Shown one piece after another: positions 24,201 through 30,238 of a DNA stretch of 64,000 nucleotides (position 1 is its first letter; each line of letters opens with the position of its first letter). The notes under the pieces are model-generated. The model was given only the letters and a program-made list of their open reading frames with translations, searched no databases and was not told the DNA's origin. Source of the stretch: Semisulcospira habei. Lineage: Eukaryota; Mollusca; Gastropoda; Semisulcospiridae. The stretch spans positions 163,118,760 through 163,182,759 of the forward strand of contig BTPG01000003.1 in assembly GCA_036245525.1 (NCBI GenBank), given 5' to 3'. The position numbers and the translations under genes are program-made.

Positions 24201-27200
24201 CTCTGAAATAAACCCTGCTGTATGTAGCCTAAGATACTGTAAACAAGACTGGTGGCTGCATGCACAAAGGGATTAACCCTTCAACTGTTGGTGGCACTTT
24301 TTGTAGTGATGTTTCCTTCAGGAATCATCGCCAAAGTCAAAGGGTTCAAAAAGCCATGTTTGAAGGGGGCCACAGACCTATGACGACTGAATACCTGTTG
24401 CTGTGGATTGATTGAGCATGATAGTAAGAGAAAATTGCCAGATCAGCTGATCACTTTACCATTGAACTATCATGGTTGATCCATCTTGGTTGGTAGGGTG
24501 TCGAGGTTGAATTTCTCAAAACATACATGAATACATTATTTTTCTTAACTTTTTCCTGAATCAGGAAATTGAAATTGTTTTTAAATGGATTTCAGATTTT
24601 ATTCAAGATCCAGATTTATCATGTCTGGCTGGCTTGCTGTCTGTTTGTCTGTCATCTGTCCATCCATCTGTCTGTGGTCCATCCACCTCTCCCTCTGTGA
24701 TGGCTGTGCAGTGGTCTATCCATTTATCTCTCAGGCCAGCCGGCTGTCTGTGTGTGTTTTTTTGTGCGTGTGCATCAACACATCAAGGAGAAATTCTAAA
24801 ATTGTGCATTGTGAAGACCACACAACAGGAAATTGATTGACCATGATAGTTAAAGGGTAGTGCCAGAATAGCTTGGCACCTATTGGTGCCAAGCTATTCT
24901 GGCACCACACTCGAACTATCATGGTCGATTATTTCTTGTTGTAGAGTGATAGAGCTGATTAGATTGAACAACATTTTGTCAGAGAATCTCAGCCCTAAAA
25001 CATTAATGTATAGAAACTCTAACTTCCACCCTCACTCCTCACCTCACTATCACTACAGATTCTGATTCTAGATCTTACATTTTGTTTGTGATGTTTCATT
25101 CATTCATTCAGTCCTCTCTGCGCCGTCTGGTGCTTGAGGCGACGGCAAGGGAGCGCCACTTTTGTCTGTCAGCTGCTATTTTGGGTGCTGTTTGCAGAGT
25201 AAGGCCTCTGTTCTTGAGCATCGGGGTGGAGACGTCCTTGCGGCTTTGGTCCCCATCCGTCATAAGTCCAGTTTCCTGGTCTGCTTCGCTCCCAGCGCCG
25301 GTTGTCGCTTTTTCCCTTGTTGTCGTTTCCGTAGCAAGTTTCTTTTTACAGGGTGGAGTCGCTAGCCCCACGCCTAACCCTCCTCCTTTATCCTGACTTG
25401 GGACAGGCAGTTAAGCCCCCAAAGGGGCCTCCCTGGTGGAGTTGTTTGTGATGTTTGCTCTCACATTTTTGTGATACTGTCGATGTGTTGTCTCTGTTTG
25501 CGTGACAGGGAGAGATTGATGTGAGGACTTGCAAAGCCATAGAGGACCTTCGGTGGCACTGCACAGTGACAGAAATTTTGAGACGTGCACAGACTGAGGA
25601 TAGTTCAGTGGCTCCCATTGCTATTGGCCCGGATTTTGTCGCTTTGAAGATAAAAAAGCCTGCTTTGGATGATTCTGATGAATCAGATGATGACGGGGAT
25701 GTTGTCGCAACTATTTCTAAGGTACATTCACCGTCGCCGAACACTATGGTGCCCTATTCTGCCACGCTCACCAGGATAGTGGGGCTAAGGGCGGGGAATC
25801 CTGTGCCATATGGTTCTCCACCTGTAACCTTGTCACTTTCAGAAAGGCATCCGGCAACGGCTTCTTTGCCAGTACCACAGGCTTATATCCCAGAGCCTTT
25901 TCTTTTTGCTCCTGTGACCAGCGCTGCTGTAAGTACAAGTGATATAAACAGTGGAGAAACACCTGCTCCTGTGACCAGCGCTGCAGTAAGTACAACCGGT
26001 ATAAGCACTGGAGAAACACATGTACAGTCAAGTGCAACATCCACCAAGAAGAAAAAGAAGGGCAAAAAGAAGAAGTCTCCAGAACCTTACCCCTCAAAGT
26101 CTCCTCAGGTCACTGGGCCAGCTACCATCAAATCTGCTAGCAACAGTCCAGCTTCAAATCAGTCTGTGCAAGGTTTCAATCCTGTGAAGTCAGTTCCTTC
26201 TGTTATGTTAGGTGCCAATGGGCTTTGTACTGTAGGCGCTGAGTGTGAAAAGAAAAATGGCACAGTAACATACAGTGACCTTATGACAGCTGTAAGCTTA
26301 AAGGATCTCTTCCATCAGGGTAGTTGTACATTCGGCCAGCTCGCCCCAGCACCATATGTTCCACAGTCCACTTCACTTCCGGAGCAAGCAGTTATTGGTG
26401 AGAACATTTCATTAGTGCAAGATTGTACAAAGTCTACACCAGTGCCAGATTGTACAAAGTCTACACCACTGCAGGATTCTACAAAGTCTTCACCAGTGCA
26501 GCATTCTACAAATTCCACACTAATGCAGGATTCTGCAAAGTCTGCACTAGGGCTGGATTTTACAAATTCCACACCAATGCAGGATTCTGCAAAGCCTACA
26601 CCAGTGCCTGATTTTACAAAGGCTACACCAGTGCCGGATTTTACAAAGTCTTCAACAGTGCAGGATTCTACAAAGTCTACACCAGTGCCAGAATGTACAA
26701 AATCTACAGCAGTGCCAGATTCTACTACGTGTGCACAAGAGCAGGATTCTACAAATTCTATGCCAGTGCAAGATTCTACAAATTCTATGCCAGTGCAAGA
26801 TTCTACACAATATGCACCAGTACAAGAGTCTTTCAAATTTGCACCAGGGTTACATTCTGTGGGGTCCAGACCACTGAGAGCCTGTGCTAACTGCAAGACA
26901 CAAGAGCCTGCTCCAAAGAAATACAAGAAATGTCAGAGGTAAGTACATGTACATGTATGCTGATGTTTGGAGTGTTGGTCTTGTCTTTGACACACCAAGC
27001 CCGGAGATGGACAGTTCTCAGATATGGGAGTCGGTCTCACAGGAATACATTGCAGCTGAGGAGACAGACCTACCACAACTGTTCAAGGGTGATGCCATGA
27101 TAGCTTGGTGTGTCTAGACGCAAAGCTGTTCTTTGGCACCATCCTGGAACTGTCATGGTTGATATCTTGCTGCGTGTCATGGCTGAATGCATGCTGTGAC

Positions 27201-28392
27201 AAATTTACCCAAAGTGACCTTTCTGAAACCCTTTGCGTGTTGGTAGCGGTTTATGTTGCGATGATTCCTGTAGGAATCATGGTGACAAAACATGCTACTG
27301 ACACACAATGGGTTAACAGCTGACACAGGGAAAGTGTACAGAGAAATATCATCTGTTTTCCCTCGATATATATGTATGTGTATTGGTATGTGATATTAGG
27401 CATGTCTCCACTGTTTGCACTATAAGTTCCAAAAGCTCAGACTAGCATACATTTCATGTACACATAAATGTTTAACCCTCTTAACCCCAAGGCCCCAACT
27501 TGTCACCTGACAACTATGTACCATTTGCAGGAGATGTATTGATCATGATAATTCAAGGGTAGTGCCAGATGAGCTTGGCGCCTGAAGGCGCCAAGCTCAT
27601 CTGGCACTACCCTTGAATTATCATGATCAATTCATCTCCTGCTGTAGGGTCCTGGGGCTAAATGGGTTAACCATTGGCTATCGGTAGTGCTATTTGTCGT
27701 GATAATTCCTGCAGGATTCATCACAACAAAAGTGATAGTGAGAGCCAAAGGGTTAACTCATGAGCCCCCATTTTTCTCTCACAGCTTACCTGTGTATTGC
27801 ATTTCATTTTGGGTAGCCAGACAGACAGTGCTTGACCATCAGTAGAAAGCTGGTGGTGTAGAGATGAATTACTAACCCACTTGTGCATGGAGGTTATGGG
27901 TTACAGTAGTGGTGGTTGCATGCACACAGGGGGTTAAATGTGAGCAACTTTTGTCACAGATGCAAGGATGAGGGTGTGCAGGAAGCTCGCTACTACTGTG
28001 GCCGAGATTGCCAGGGTAGGTAACCTTGTTATTTCCACATCCATCTCTAGCCAGCTCTCGCTCTTGCTTTCTGAGTTTCTATTTCATGGTTGTTTACATT
28101 CAGGTATTGAGTGTAGAGCACTTTTGCTGGCAAAATTGACAGGAACCTAGTGCAGCAGCCTTTTCCACTTTACATTTGAAACAACATAAAAAAATATCTG
28201 TAACAATAATGTGAAGTTTAGAATAATTTTCATTACAGTATTGAGTCAGTAACTGGACTTGTTGGTTGGCTAATTGATTGATTGATTGATTGATTTGGTG
28301 GTTGATTGATTGATTATTTATTAATTTATTTTACAGTTGAAGACTGGGTGGCCAGGCACCGGGACGAGCACCTAAATAAGACACCAAAGTAA
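5068..28392 (+). CDS. MYND-type zinc finger protein, 3' eight coding exons (5' part outside window)
   Basis: Coding exons are 5068-5122, 5980-6810, 9434-9701, 23906-24111, 25112-25198, 25509-26938, 27960-28015 and 28337-28392 (TAA). Every intron is GT..AG and phases agree throughout, giving about 995 residues without a stop. The first half has no domain I can name: a WGTGDP segment, a CxxC pair (QQCANC), a Lys-rich stretch, and CTC, CKC and CFTC cysteine groups. The sixth exon adds an acidic Ser/Asp patch, a KKKKKGKKKK tract and a 9-residue tandem repeat. The last about 55 residues form a MYND finger: CANC, CQRC, YYC-GRD-CQ, then W with HRDEH. MYND fingers bind zinc and usually proline-rich partner peptides. 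The final ligand is His where many MYND domains have Cys. Cell location and pathway are unknown to me. Confidence 0.88.
5160..5338. repeat. TTAA-bounded palindromic element, family H2
   Basis: It starts TTAACCCCATAACTGCC and ends GGCTGTGAAGAGGTTAA. The centre has the family signature GCAAGAGGCATAGATCCTCA, but the right inner arm is degenerate. It lies in the intron between exons a and b. Confidence 0.7.
5696..5812. repeat. Isolated palindrome
   Basis: Outer arms GGTCAGTTGCATGAATGA / TCACTCATGCAACTGGC and inner arms AGCCACTAAGCAAGGTGCT / AGCACCTTGCTTAGTGGCT flank a short loop (CGCTATAGC). I find no second copy in the window. Confidence 0.8.
5980..6810 (+). CDS. MYND gene exon b (831 nt)
   Basis: Acceptor TTTTACAG ends at 5979 and donor GTGAGT starts at 6811. 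The exon is 277 codons, phase 0 at both ends, beginning VYLLSPVYMRFGRS. It contains several cysteine pairs (including CANC, CTC, CKC and CFTC) and a basic run KKHKKKLKKKLKK at about residues 151-163 of this exon. The spacing of the cysteines suggests zinc binding, but I recognise no named fold. Confidence 0.9.
6879..6985. repeat. Family H1 palindrome, decayed
   Basis: GACCATGATATTAAAAGGG ... CCACCCTTGAACTATCATGATC surround AGCTTGGCGCC. A second, weaker copy lies at about 7135-7205. Both are in the intron after exon b. Confidence 0.7.
7317..7361. repeat. (CA)n microsatellite
   Basis: Alternating CA with a few interruptions. It accounts for a low-complexity open frame on the minus strand. Confidence 0.95.
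7730..7862. repeat. Hairpin inside the 1.9-kb TIR element
   Basis: AAAAATGCCTGTCACTCGTT on the left pairs with GAGTGACAGACATTTTTTT on the right. The arms are about 50 bp, diverged a few percent, around a ~35-bp loop. Confidence 0.8.
8873..9042. repeat. Family H1 half-element
   Basis: CCTGATACACCCATTGCTTG, GCGCCAAGCTATTCTGGCACC and terminal GATGTAATGGGTTAA match the fuller copy at 11752-11959. The left arm is deleted. Confidence 0.65.
9434..9701 (+). CDS. MYND gene exon c (268 nt)
   Basis: Acceptor TTGTTGCAG ends at 9433 and donor GTAAGT starts at 9702. It starts in phase 0 (DVSKLRPTDMNREP) and ends in phase 1 after FA, with the split codon completed by the next exon. The sequence includes GLLAEFHWAEGSNWCAASIDY, which has a globular-domain composition but no motif I can name. 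Confidence 0.9.
10181..10399 (-). mobile_element. Non-LTR retrotransposon 3' tail inserted into R1
   Basis: On the minus strand it ends AATAAAGTTTCATTTCATTT, the AT-rich tail of a LINE. It splits an R1 unit that reads continuously elsewhere (CATTTTCTCGGAGACTATTC). The short repeat TTGGA occurs at 10176-10180 and 10400-10404. Confidence 0.7.
11156..11186. repeat. Poly(C) run of about 31 nt
   Basis: Near-pure C. A shorter C-run lies at about 11059-11072. Both generate proline-rich chance frames. Confidence 0.95.
11364..11440. repeat. Family H3 palindrome, decayed
   Basis: Starts TTAACCCTTTGCATGTTGG, includes GTAGCGGTTTTTT and GATTCCTGACAG, and ends GACAAGCAATGGGTTTA. Confidence 0.7.
11632..11714. 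repeat. Isolated palindrome
   Basis: AAAGGGGGCGTGTTGCACAT pairs with ATGTGCAATTAGCCCCCTTT around a ~25-bp loop. No other copy seen. Confidence 0.8.
11752..11959. repeat. Family H1 palindromic element
   Basis: Core arms GTTCAAGGGTGGTGCCAGAA and TTCTGGCACCACCCTTGGAA flank AGCTTGGCACC/GGCACCAAGCT. The right end is GATGTAATGGGTTAA; the left end is decayed. Confidence 0.8.
12193..12253. repeat. (TG)n microsatellite
   Basis: About 61 bp of alternating TG, 45 bp left of the DIRS-B terminus. Confidence 0.95.
12298..12496 (+). repeat. Left inverted terminal repeat of DIRS-B
   Basis: From AATGACATGACTACTAGG (about 12315) to CTTAGCTC at 12496 it matches the reverse complement of 20917-21100 with about 10% differences by eye. 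The outermost ~14 bp (TTTATTTCTTCAAAA) are unique to this end and recur only in the internal complementary region. Confidence 0.9.
12497..13072 (+). other. Leader region of DIRS-B
   Basis: Between the left ITR and the first recognisable coding segment I see only chance open frames with no conserved motif. It is presumably untranslated leader and promoter sequence of the element. Confidence 0.4.
13073..14866 (+). pseudogene. Gag-like region of DIRS-B with N-terminal cysteine-rich block
   Basis: The segment from 13073 encodes a cysteine-rich start: CCSC, CTLCG, CLPCSGC, then CDIC within about 45 residues. This suggests a zinc-binding module. The middle (about 13250-14240) is Arg/Ser/Pro-rich and broken by frame changes and two long C-runs (about 13981-14002, 14210-14238). 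The last part (14480-14866) is open and matches the DIRS-A segment at 106-450 (NCDLMR, RN-LAC-GF). Assignment as Gag rests on position and conservation between the two elements. Confidence 0.6.
14873..15810 (+). pseudogene. Reverse transcriptase remnant of DIRS-B, 5' portion
   Basis: Motifs in the 15366-15800 frame are FLVPKPGSKWRPVIDLSALN (fingers) and SLDLSNAYLHIPIHPASRRY (first catalytic Asp). The next block, present in DIRS-A as FQGVVYQFRALPFGLNLSP, is largely deleted: reading passes directly to CQPQPLGLY at about 15616. The catalytic box at 15700-15720 reads NYLDGLL in a different frame, so the second Asp is Gly. The domain is then cut at 15810 by the LTR-type insertion. Confidence 0.85.
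15811..18450. mobile_element. 2,640-bp LTR-type insertion (solo LTR or non-autonomous LTR element) in DIRS-B
   Basis: The insertion begins TGTTACG and ends CGTAACA, the 5'-TG...CA-3' inverted ends typical of LTRs. It is flanked by CTGGC (15806-15810) and CTGAC (18451-18455), a 5-bp target duplication with one difference. Removing it rejoins the RT reading (INAD-KSDF) as in DIRS-A. No protein of an LTR element is encoded, and I find no second LTR copy inside, so a solo LTR is the simplest reading, though 2.6 kb is long. ACAATGTACACC-like motifs recur at about 16060-16170. Strand cannot be assigned. Confidence 0.75.
18451..19411 (+). pseudogene. RT end and RNase H remnant of DIRS-B
   Basis: The sequence resumes with PSRRFVHLSMEFATDLNRV, the RT thumb region also seen at about 1500-1550. 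RNase H parts are CVDASLSGW (first Asp, near 18855), INWLELQAVWQAL (Glu, near 18950, another frame), VVAYIQKQGG and IPGHLNVLADSLSHHG. The SDNA block preceding VVAYIQ in DIRS-A is replaced by CNNMT, so a catalytic Asp is lost. The C-terminal extension ICAHWETPLVDLFATRWN follows. Confidence 0.85.
19412..19739 (+). pseudogene. RNase H C-terminal extension of DIRS-B, frameshifted
   Basis: Frames at 19396-19668 give APFSWNRSWTTDLLSLATDP, corresponding to FSWNRSWMTDLLSLATDP of DIRS-A at about 2430-2490. A C-run at about 19532-19540 lies in this stretch. Confidence 0.6.
19740..20688 (+). pseudogene. Tyrosine recombinase of DIRS-B, long open frame but catalytic Arg lost
   Basis: The open frame 19870-20688 covers about 272 residues, most of the catalytic domain. 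The motif that reads ARVSELHAL in DIRS-A is AQVGELHAL here, codon CAA at 20110-20112, so the first catalytic Arg is Gln. A single G-to-A change at a CpG would explain it. HEVRA (His and second Arg) near 20486 and FYLRDL (Tyr nucleophile) near 20590 remain. The N-terminal part upstream of 19870 is in another frame. A full-length but catalytically dead enzyme is the likely state. Confidence 0.85.
20788..20880. repeat. Internal complementary region (ICR) of DIRS-B
   Basis: The left half (CTAGTAGTCATGTCATCGG ... TTTTTGAAGAAATAAA) is the complement of the left terminus at 12298-12330. The right half (TTAATTTTTCTCTAAAAGG ... ATGACATGACT) is the complement of the right terminus at about 21080-21139. 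The junction of the two halves near 20826 marks where the element ends meet, and it was used here to set both ends. Confidence 0.9.
20917..21139 (+). repeat. Right inverted terminal repeat of DIRS-B with outer extension
   Basis: 20917-21100 is complementary to the left ITR, with shared inner landmarks such as GGTTGTGCGATAGCACAACG. The outermost ~40 bp (GGTAAGTATTTTTCGAAAAA onward to 21139) is specific to this end and repeated in the ICR, like the right extension known for DIRS elements. Confidence 0.88.
21140..22370. other. Intron sequence, no gene seen
   Basis: AT-rich intron between DIRS-B and exon d. About 21166-21300 is an inverted copy of about 62770-62900 (shared TTTGACACATGTACTGAT and AACAAGCAAATTAATATTCA), so a dispersed repeat of at least 130 bp lies here. 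I see nothing else. Confidence 0.5.
22411..22700. repeat. Tandem duplication within the intron
   Basis: GAAATTGACCACTTCAGCAC to ACTGGGTACATA at 22417-22490 recurs at 22609-22680 with few changes. The first copy contains the small retroposon at 22501-22553. Confidence 0.75.
22501..22553 (+). mobile_element. 53-bp retroposon 3' end
   Basis: It contains GTGAGATGGCCTTAGTTGCC and GCTCGGCGTTAAACC, also found at 48980-49045. The 9-bp duplication ATTAAGCAA flanks it at 22492-22500 and 22554-22562. It is a severely 5'-truncated SINE or LINE. Confidence 0.85.
22684..22856. repeat. Family H7 palindrome, copy 1
   Basis: Arms of about 83 bp run from ATTATATTGAGCAACATTTT inwards to CGAATCAAAATGTCCTCGTC around a short loop. 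The second copy is at 62112-62279. Confidence 0.9.
23236..23448. repeat. Family H1 TTAA-bounded palindromic element
   Basis: It starts TTAAACCATTTACCCC and ends GGGGTTAAATGGGTTAA. Core arms GAGATGGATTGACCATGATA / TATCATGGTCAGTCCATCTC enclose AGAAGAGCTTGGCGCC and its complement. Confidence 0.88.
23733..23820. repeat. Family H3 TTAA-bounded palindrome
   Basis: TTAACCCTTTGGCTGTCAG ... TAGCCAGAGGGTTAA around the perfect centre GATGATTCCTGCAGGAATCA. It ends 85 bp before exon d. Confidence 0.88.
23906..24111 (+). CDS. MYND gene exon d (206 nt)
   Basis: Acceptor TCTTTGCAG ends at 23905 and donor GTGAGT starts at 24112. Two leading bases complete the Val codon split with exon c, giving AVLRYIAQRKHRPSPGW. 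The intron before it is 14,204 nt and contains the whole of DIRS-B. Confidence 0.9.
24273..24348. repeat. Family H3 palindrome, decayed
   Basis: TTAACCCTTCAACTGTTGG ... GTCAAAGGGTTCA with TTCCTTCAGGAATCATC at the centre. Confidence 0.75.
24406..24490. repeat. Family H1 palindrome, decayed
   Basis: GATTGAGCATGATAGTAAG ... ACCATTGAACTATCATGGTT. The central arms are largely lost. Confidence 0.6.
24831..24930. repeat. Family H1 palindrome core
   Basis: TTGACCATGATAGTTAAAGG ... AACTATCATGGTCGA enclose CCAGAATAGCTTGGCACC and its complement. Confidence 0.85.
25112..25198 (+). CDS. MYND gene exon e (87 nt)
   Basis: Acceptor CATTCATTCATTCAG ends at 25111 and donor GTAAGG starts at 25199. The exon has 29 codons, phase 0, SSLRRLVLEATARERHFCLS then AAILGAVCR, predicted helical. 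The tetranucleotide CATT repeat forms the polypyrimidine tract. Confidence 0.8.
25509..26938 (+). CDS. MYND gene exon f (1430 nt), low-complexity region
   Basis: Acceptor GTGACAG ends at 25508 and donor GTAAGT starts at 26939. It begins GEIDVRTCKAIEDLRW, then passes into an acidic DDSDESDDDGD patch, Ser/Thr/Pro-rich sequence, a lysine run at about 26045-26090, and a 27-bp/9-residue coding repeat (about 26414-26865). It ends in the first half of the MYND finger (CANC ... KKCQ). The middle is probably disordered. Confidence 0.92.
26414..26865 (+). repeat. Coding minisatellite, 27-bp (9-residue) unit, about 17 copies
   Basis: The protein repeats a degenerate nonamer of the form PVQDSTKST, with variation at every position except a near-constant Asp/Ser/Thr core. 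The DNA unit is 27 bp, so copy-number change keeps the frame. Because the unit is a multiple of three and lacks stops in other phases, long open frames also appear in a second + frame and on the minus strand. Those are shadows. Confidence 0.9.
27080..27175. repeat. Family H1 palindrome, decayed
   Basis: Starts near TTCAAGGGTGATGCCATGAT with AGCTTGGTG, and ends CTGGAACTGTCATGGTTGAT. Confidence 0.6.
27225..27315. repeat. Family H3 palindrome
   Basis: AAACCCTTTGCGTGTTGG ... ACACACAATGGGTTAA, with centre GATGATTCCTGTAGGAATCA. Confidence 0.8.
27472..27670. repeat. Family H1 TTAA-bounded palindromic element
   Basis: Starts TTAACCCTCTTAACCCC and ends GGGGCTAAATGGGTTAA. The central 50-bp arms around GCGCC are almost perfectly paired. 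It shares its right TTAA with the following H3 element. Confidence 0.9.
27667..27756. repeat. Family H3 TTAA-bounded palindrome abutting an H1 element
   Basis: TTAACCATTGGCTATCGG ... GAGCCAAAGGGTTAA. Its left TTAA (27667-27670) is the right TTAA of the H1 element. Confidence 0.85.
27960..28015 (+). CDS. MYND gene exon g (56 nt)
   Basis: Acceptor TTGTCACAG ends at 27959 and donor GTAGGT starts at 28016. It encodes CKDEGVQEARYYCGRDCQ, the central and third cysteine pairs of the MYND finger. One leading base completes the Arg codon from exon f. Confidence 0.9.
28337..28392 (+). CDS. MYND gene terminal coding exon h (56 nt)
   Basis: Acceptor TTTTACAG ends at 28336. It encodes VEDWVARHRDEHLNKTPK and stop TAA at 28390-28392. 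It supplies the W and the two His residues closing the MYND finger. The 3' UTR cannot be bounded. The first AATAAA I see downstream is at about 29757. Confidence 0.9.
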
Positions 28393-28504
28393 TGTCACCT
28401 TCTCCACCATCATAGGTGTGTATCTACCATCTGGAGGACTGTCATTCACCAGCTTCTGTAGTGAACATCAGACACCTGTGCCTTGTGGGGACTACAGAGC
28501 AGTT

Positions 28505-28870
28505 GTGAAGAATGGATCAACCTTGATAGTTCAAAAGTAGTGTCTGATTATCTTGGTGCCTGCAGGCACCAAGCTAATCAGACACTACCTTTGAACTATC
28601 AAGGCACTGTCAGTGATAGTATCTGATGAGCTGCAGATGCCAAGCTCATCAGATACTATCACTGAACTATGCAGGCTCTGAGCTGATCAGACGCTACCAT
28701 TAATTGAACTATGCAGGTGCCAAGCTAATCAGACGCTACCATTGCACTCTGAAGGCACCAAGCTAATCATACATTATCATTGAATTATGCAGGTGCCAAG
28801 CTAATCAGGTTGTATCATTGAACTAAGCAGGTGCCAAGCTAATTAGACACTGCAATTGCGCTATCATGGT
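28505..28870. repeat. H1-derived palindrome followed by tandem half-arm array
   Basis: A palindrome at 28510-28607 (AGTGTCTGATTATCTTGGTG / CACCAAGCTAATCAGACACT) is followed by five or six imperfect ~55-bp repeats. These repeats centre on GCAGGTGCCAAGCTAATCAG and TACCATTG. The array begins about 110 bp after the MYND stop codon, so it is probably in the 3' UTR. Confidence 0.8.
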
Positions 28871-29036
28871 CAGTTAACCTCCAGTGTGAGGGTTGGAAGG
28901 TTAAAAGGTTTTGAACTTCCCACAACTTTAGTGTGGTACAACTACAAAGTCTTTTTTTGTTTTATCTCTTTCATTTTATCTCTTACTTTACCAGGTAGAG
29001 ATGATAAGAGTTGTTTTTGATTTAAGATGTGATTCA

Positions 29037-29115
29037 TTAACTCATTGGAGATGTGCTGTATACAGATATGCAGCTATTCGCCACGATCTGTCTATGACAC
29101 ATCTCTAATGAGTTA
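29037..29115. repeat. Family H4 TTAA-bounded palindrome
   Basis: TTAACTCATTGGAGATGTGC ... CACATCTCTAATGAGTTAA. Confidence 0.85.
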
Positions 29116-29225
29116 ATAACTCTGTTTTACCAGGTATGTTGTGCTTTTATTGGTTTCTTGGACTTTTGGTTGGTTTTAATCTCCATCTGGTGCCACTTAC
29201 ATGTATGCACATGTATTTTGTCTTC

Positions 29226-29411
29226 TATCTATCTATCTATCTATGTCCCGTAGTCTTGCCGACCGTTGGGGCACCACTGATGACTTGGCAGCCAGCTCCC
29301 TCCATTCCACTGTGTTCTCTGCCATTTTAGCGTATCACCCAGCCTCAGTCCTGTCCACTCTGAGATATTGTCCTCCCATCTTTTCCTCTGTCTTCCTCTC
29401 CTTCGTCCTCC
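29226..29411 (-). mobile_element. LINE-1-like (non-L1) 3' fragment, copy A
   Basis: The minus strand encodes RRGRQRKRWEDNISEWTGL and a terminal RT-distal peptide, then a (GATA)n tail. Exact 10-bp duplications TTTTGTCTTC at 29216-29225 and 29412-29421 flank it. It is the same family as 30464-32377, probably of the I/Nimb or a related clade. Only the last ~186 bp were inserted. Confidence 0.9.
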
Positions 29412-29604
29412 TTTTGTCTTCACTCACCTACAAATCATGTTAGTTTGAATCACTTGCTATACATGCATATATGCATGTACATGTAGTTTGTCTTTAGTAC
29501 AATATACTCTGCAGTTTGAGTGTGTACATTTATAATGTATATACTTTCATCGTTTTTGCTGTAGTAATTTCCCTAATTTTCCAAGTGCCTCTGCACAACC
29601 CAGT

Positions 29605-29695
29605 AAGCAAAGGTCTTCGGGCCCATGATGCCTACAGTGGGCCTGTGCGCGGGCCCACTGCGGCCATCCTGGGCCCAGACGTTTCTCTAGTGGGG
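29605..29695. repeat. Family H6 GC-rich palindrome
   Basis: GGTCTTCGGGCCCATGATG ... ATCCTGGGCCCAGACG with inner GTGGGCCTGTGCGCGGGCCCAC. Confidence 0.75.
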
Positions 29696-29813
29696 AACTG
29701 ACATCATCACATGCGCTTCAAGCACTACAGGTACTACAGAGTTTTCAAAGTGTTGAAAATAAAGATTTCTTTTTAGAGGTGGTTGAAACATTAGTGCAGT
29801 TATATATAGCAGT

Positions 29814-30031
29814 TTAACTCATTCAGCACAGCGCACATATTTTCCAAATTTTGGAGCCGTCATCTAATGACAATGCACCTGTTGCAAGAGATGGATCGAC
29901 CATGATAATTCAAGGGCAGTGCCAGATTAGCTAGCTTCGCGCCGACAGGCGCCAAGCTAGTCTGGCACTACCCTTGAATTATCATGGTTGACCCATCTCC
30001 TGCTGTAGTGCGTCAGGGCCAAATGTGTTAA
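29814..30031. repeat. Family H1 TTAA-bounded palindromic element
   Basis: Starts TTAACTCATTCAGCACAGC and ends GGGCCAAATGTGTTAA. Core arms GATCGACCATGATAATTCAA and TTGAATTATCATGGTTGACC. Confidence 0.88.
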
Positions 30032-30238
30032 GGACATTTACTTGGAATGATTGATATACTGAAAGGCTGAGAGACATACTTGTAATTTGTTGTAAATTAA
30101 TTCATCATTTGTTCTTAATTATCTGCACAGGTTTTTTTTTGCCATACTTGTTCGTTAATAAGACATTGGTCGGAAACCAGAAAAAGGTCAAAACTGCACG
30201 GTTCGATGAAAGCAGTTGCTTGAAGTTCTGCAATTATA

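Noticed and set aside
26315..26926. 203-residue minus-strand frame
   Set aside because: It is a shadow of the 27-bp coding minisatellite in exon f. The sense strand is supported by splice phases and the MYND finger.
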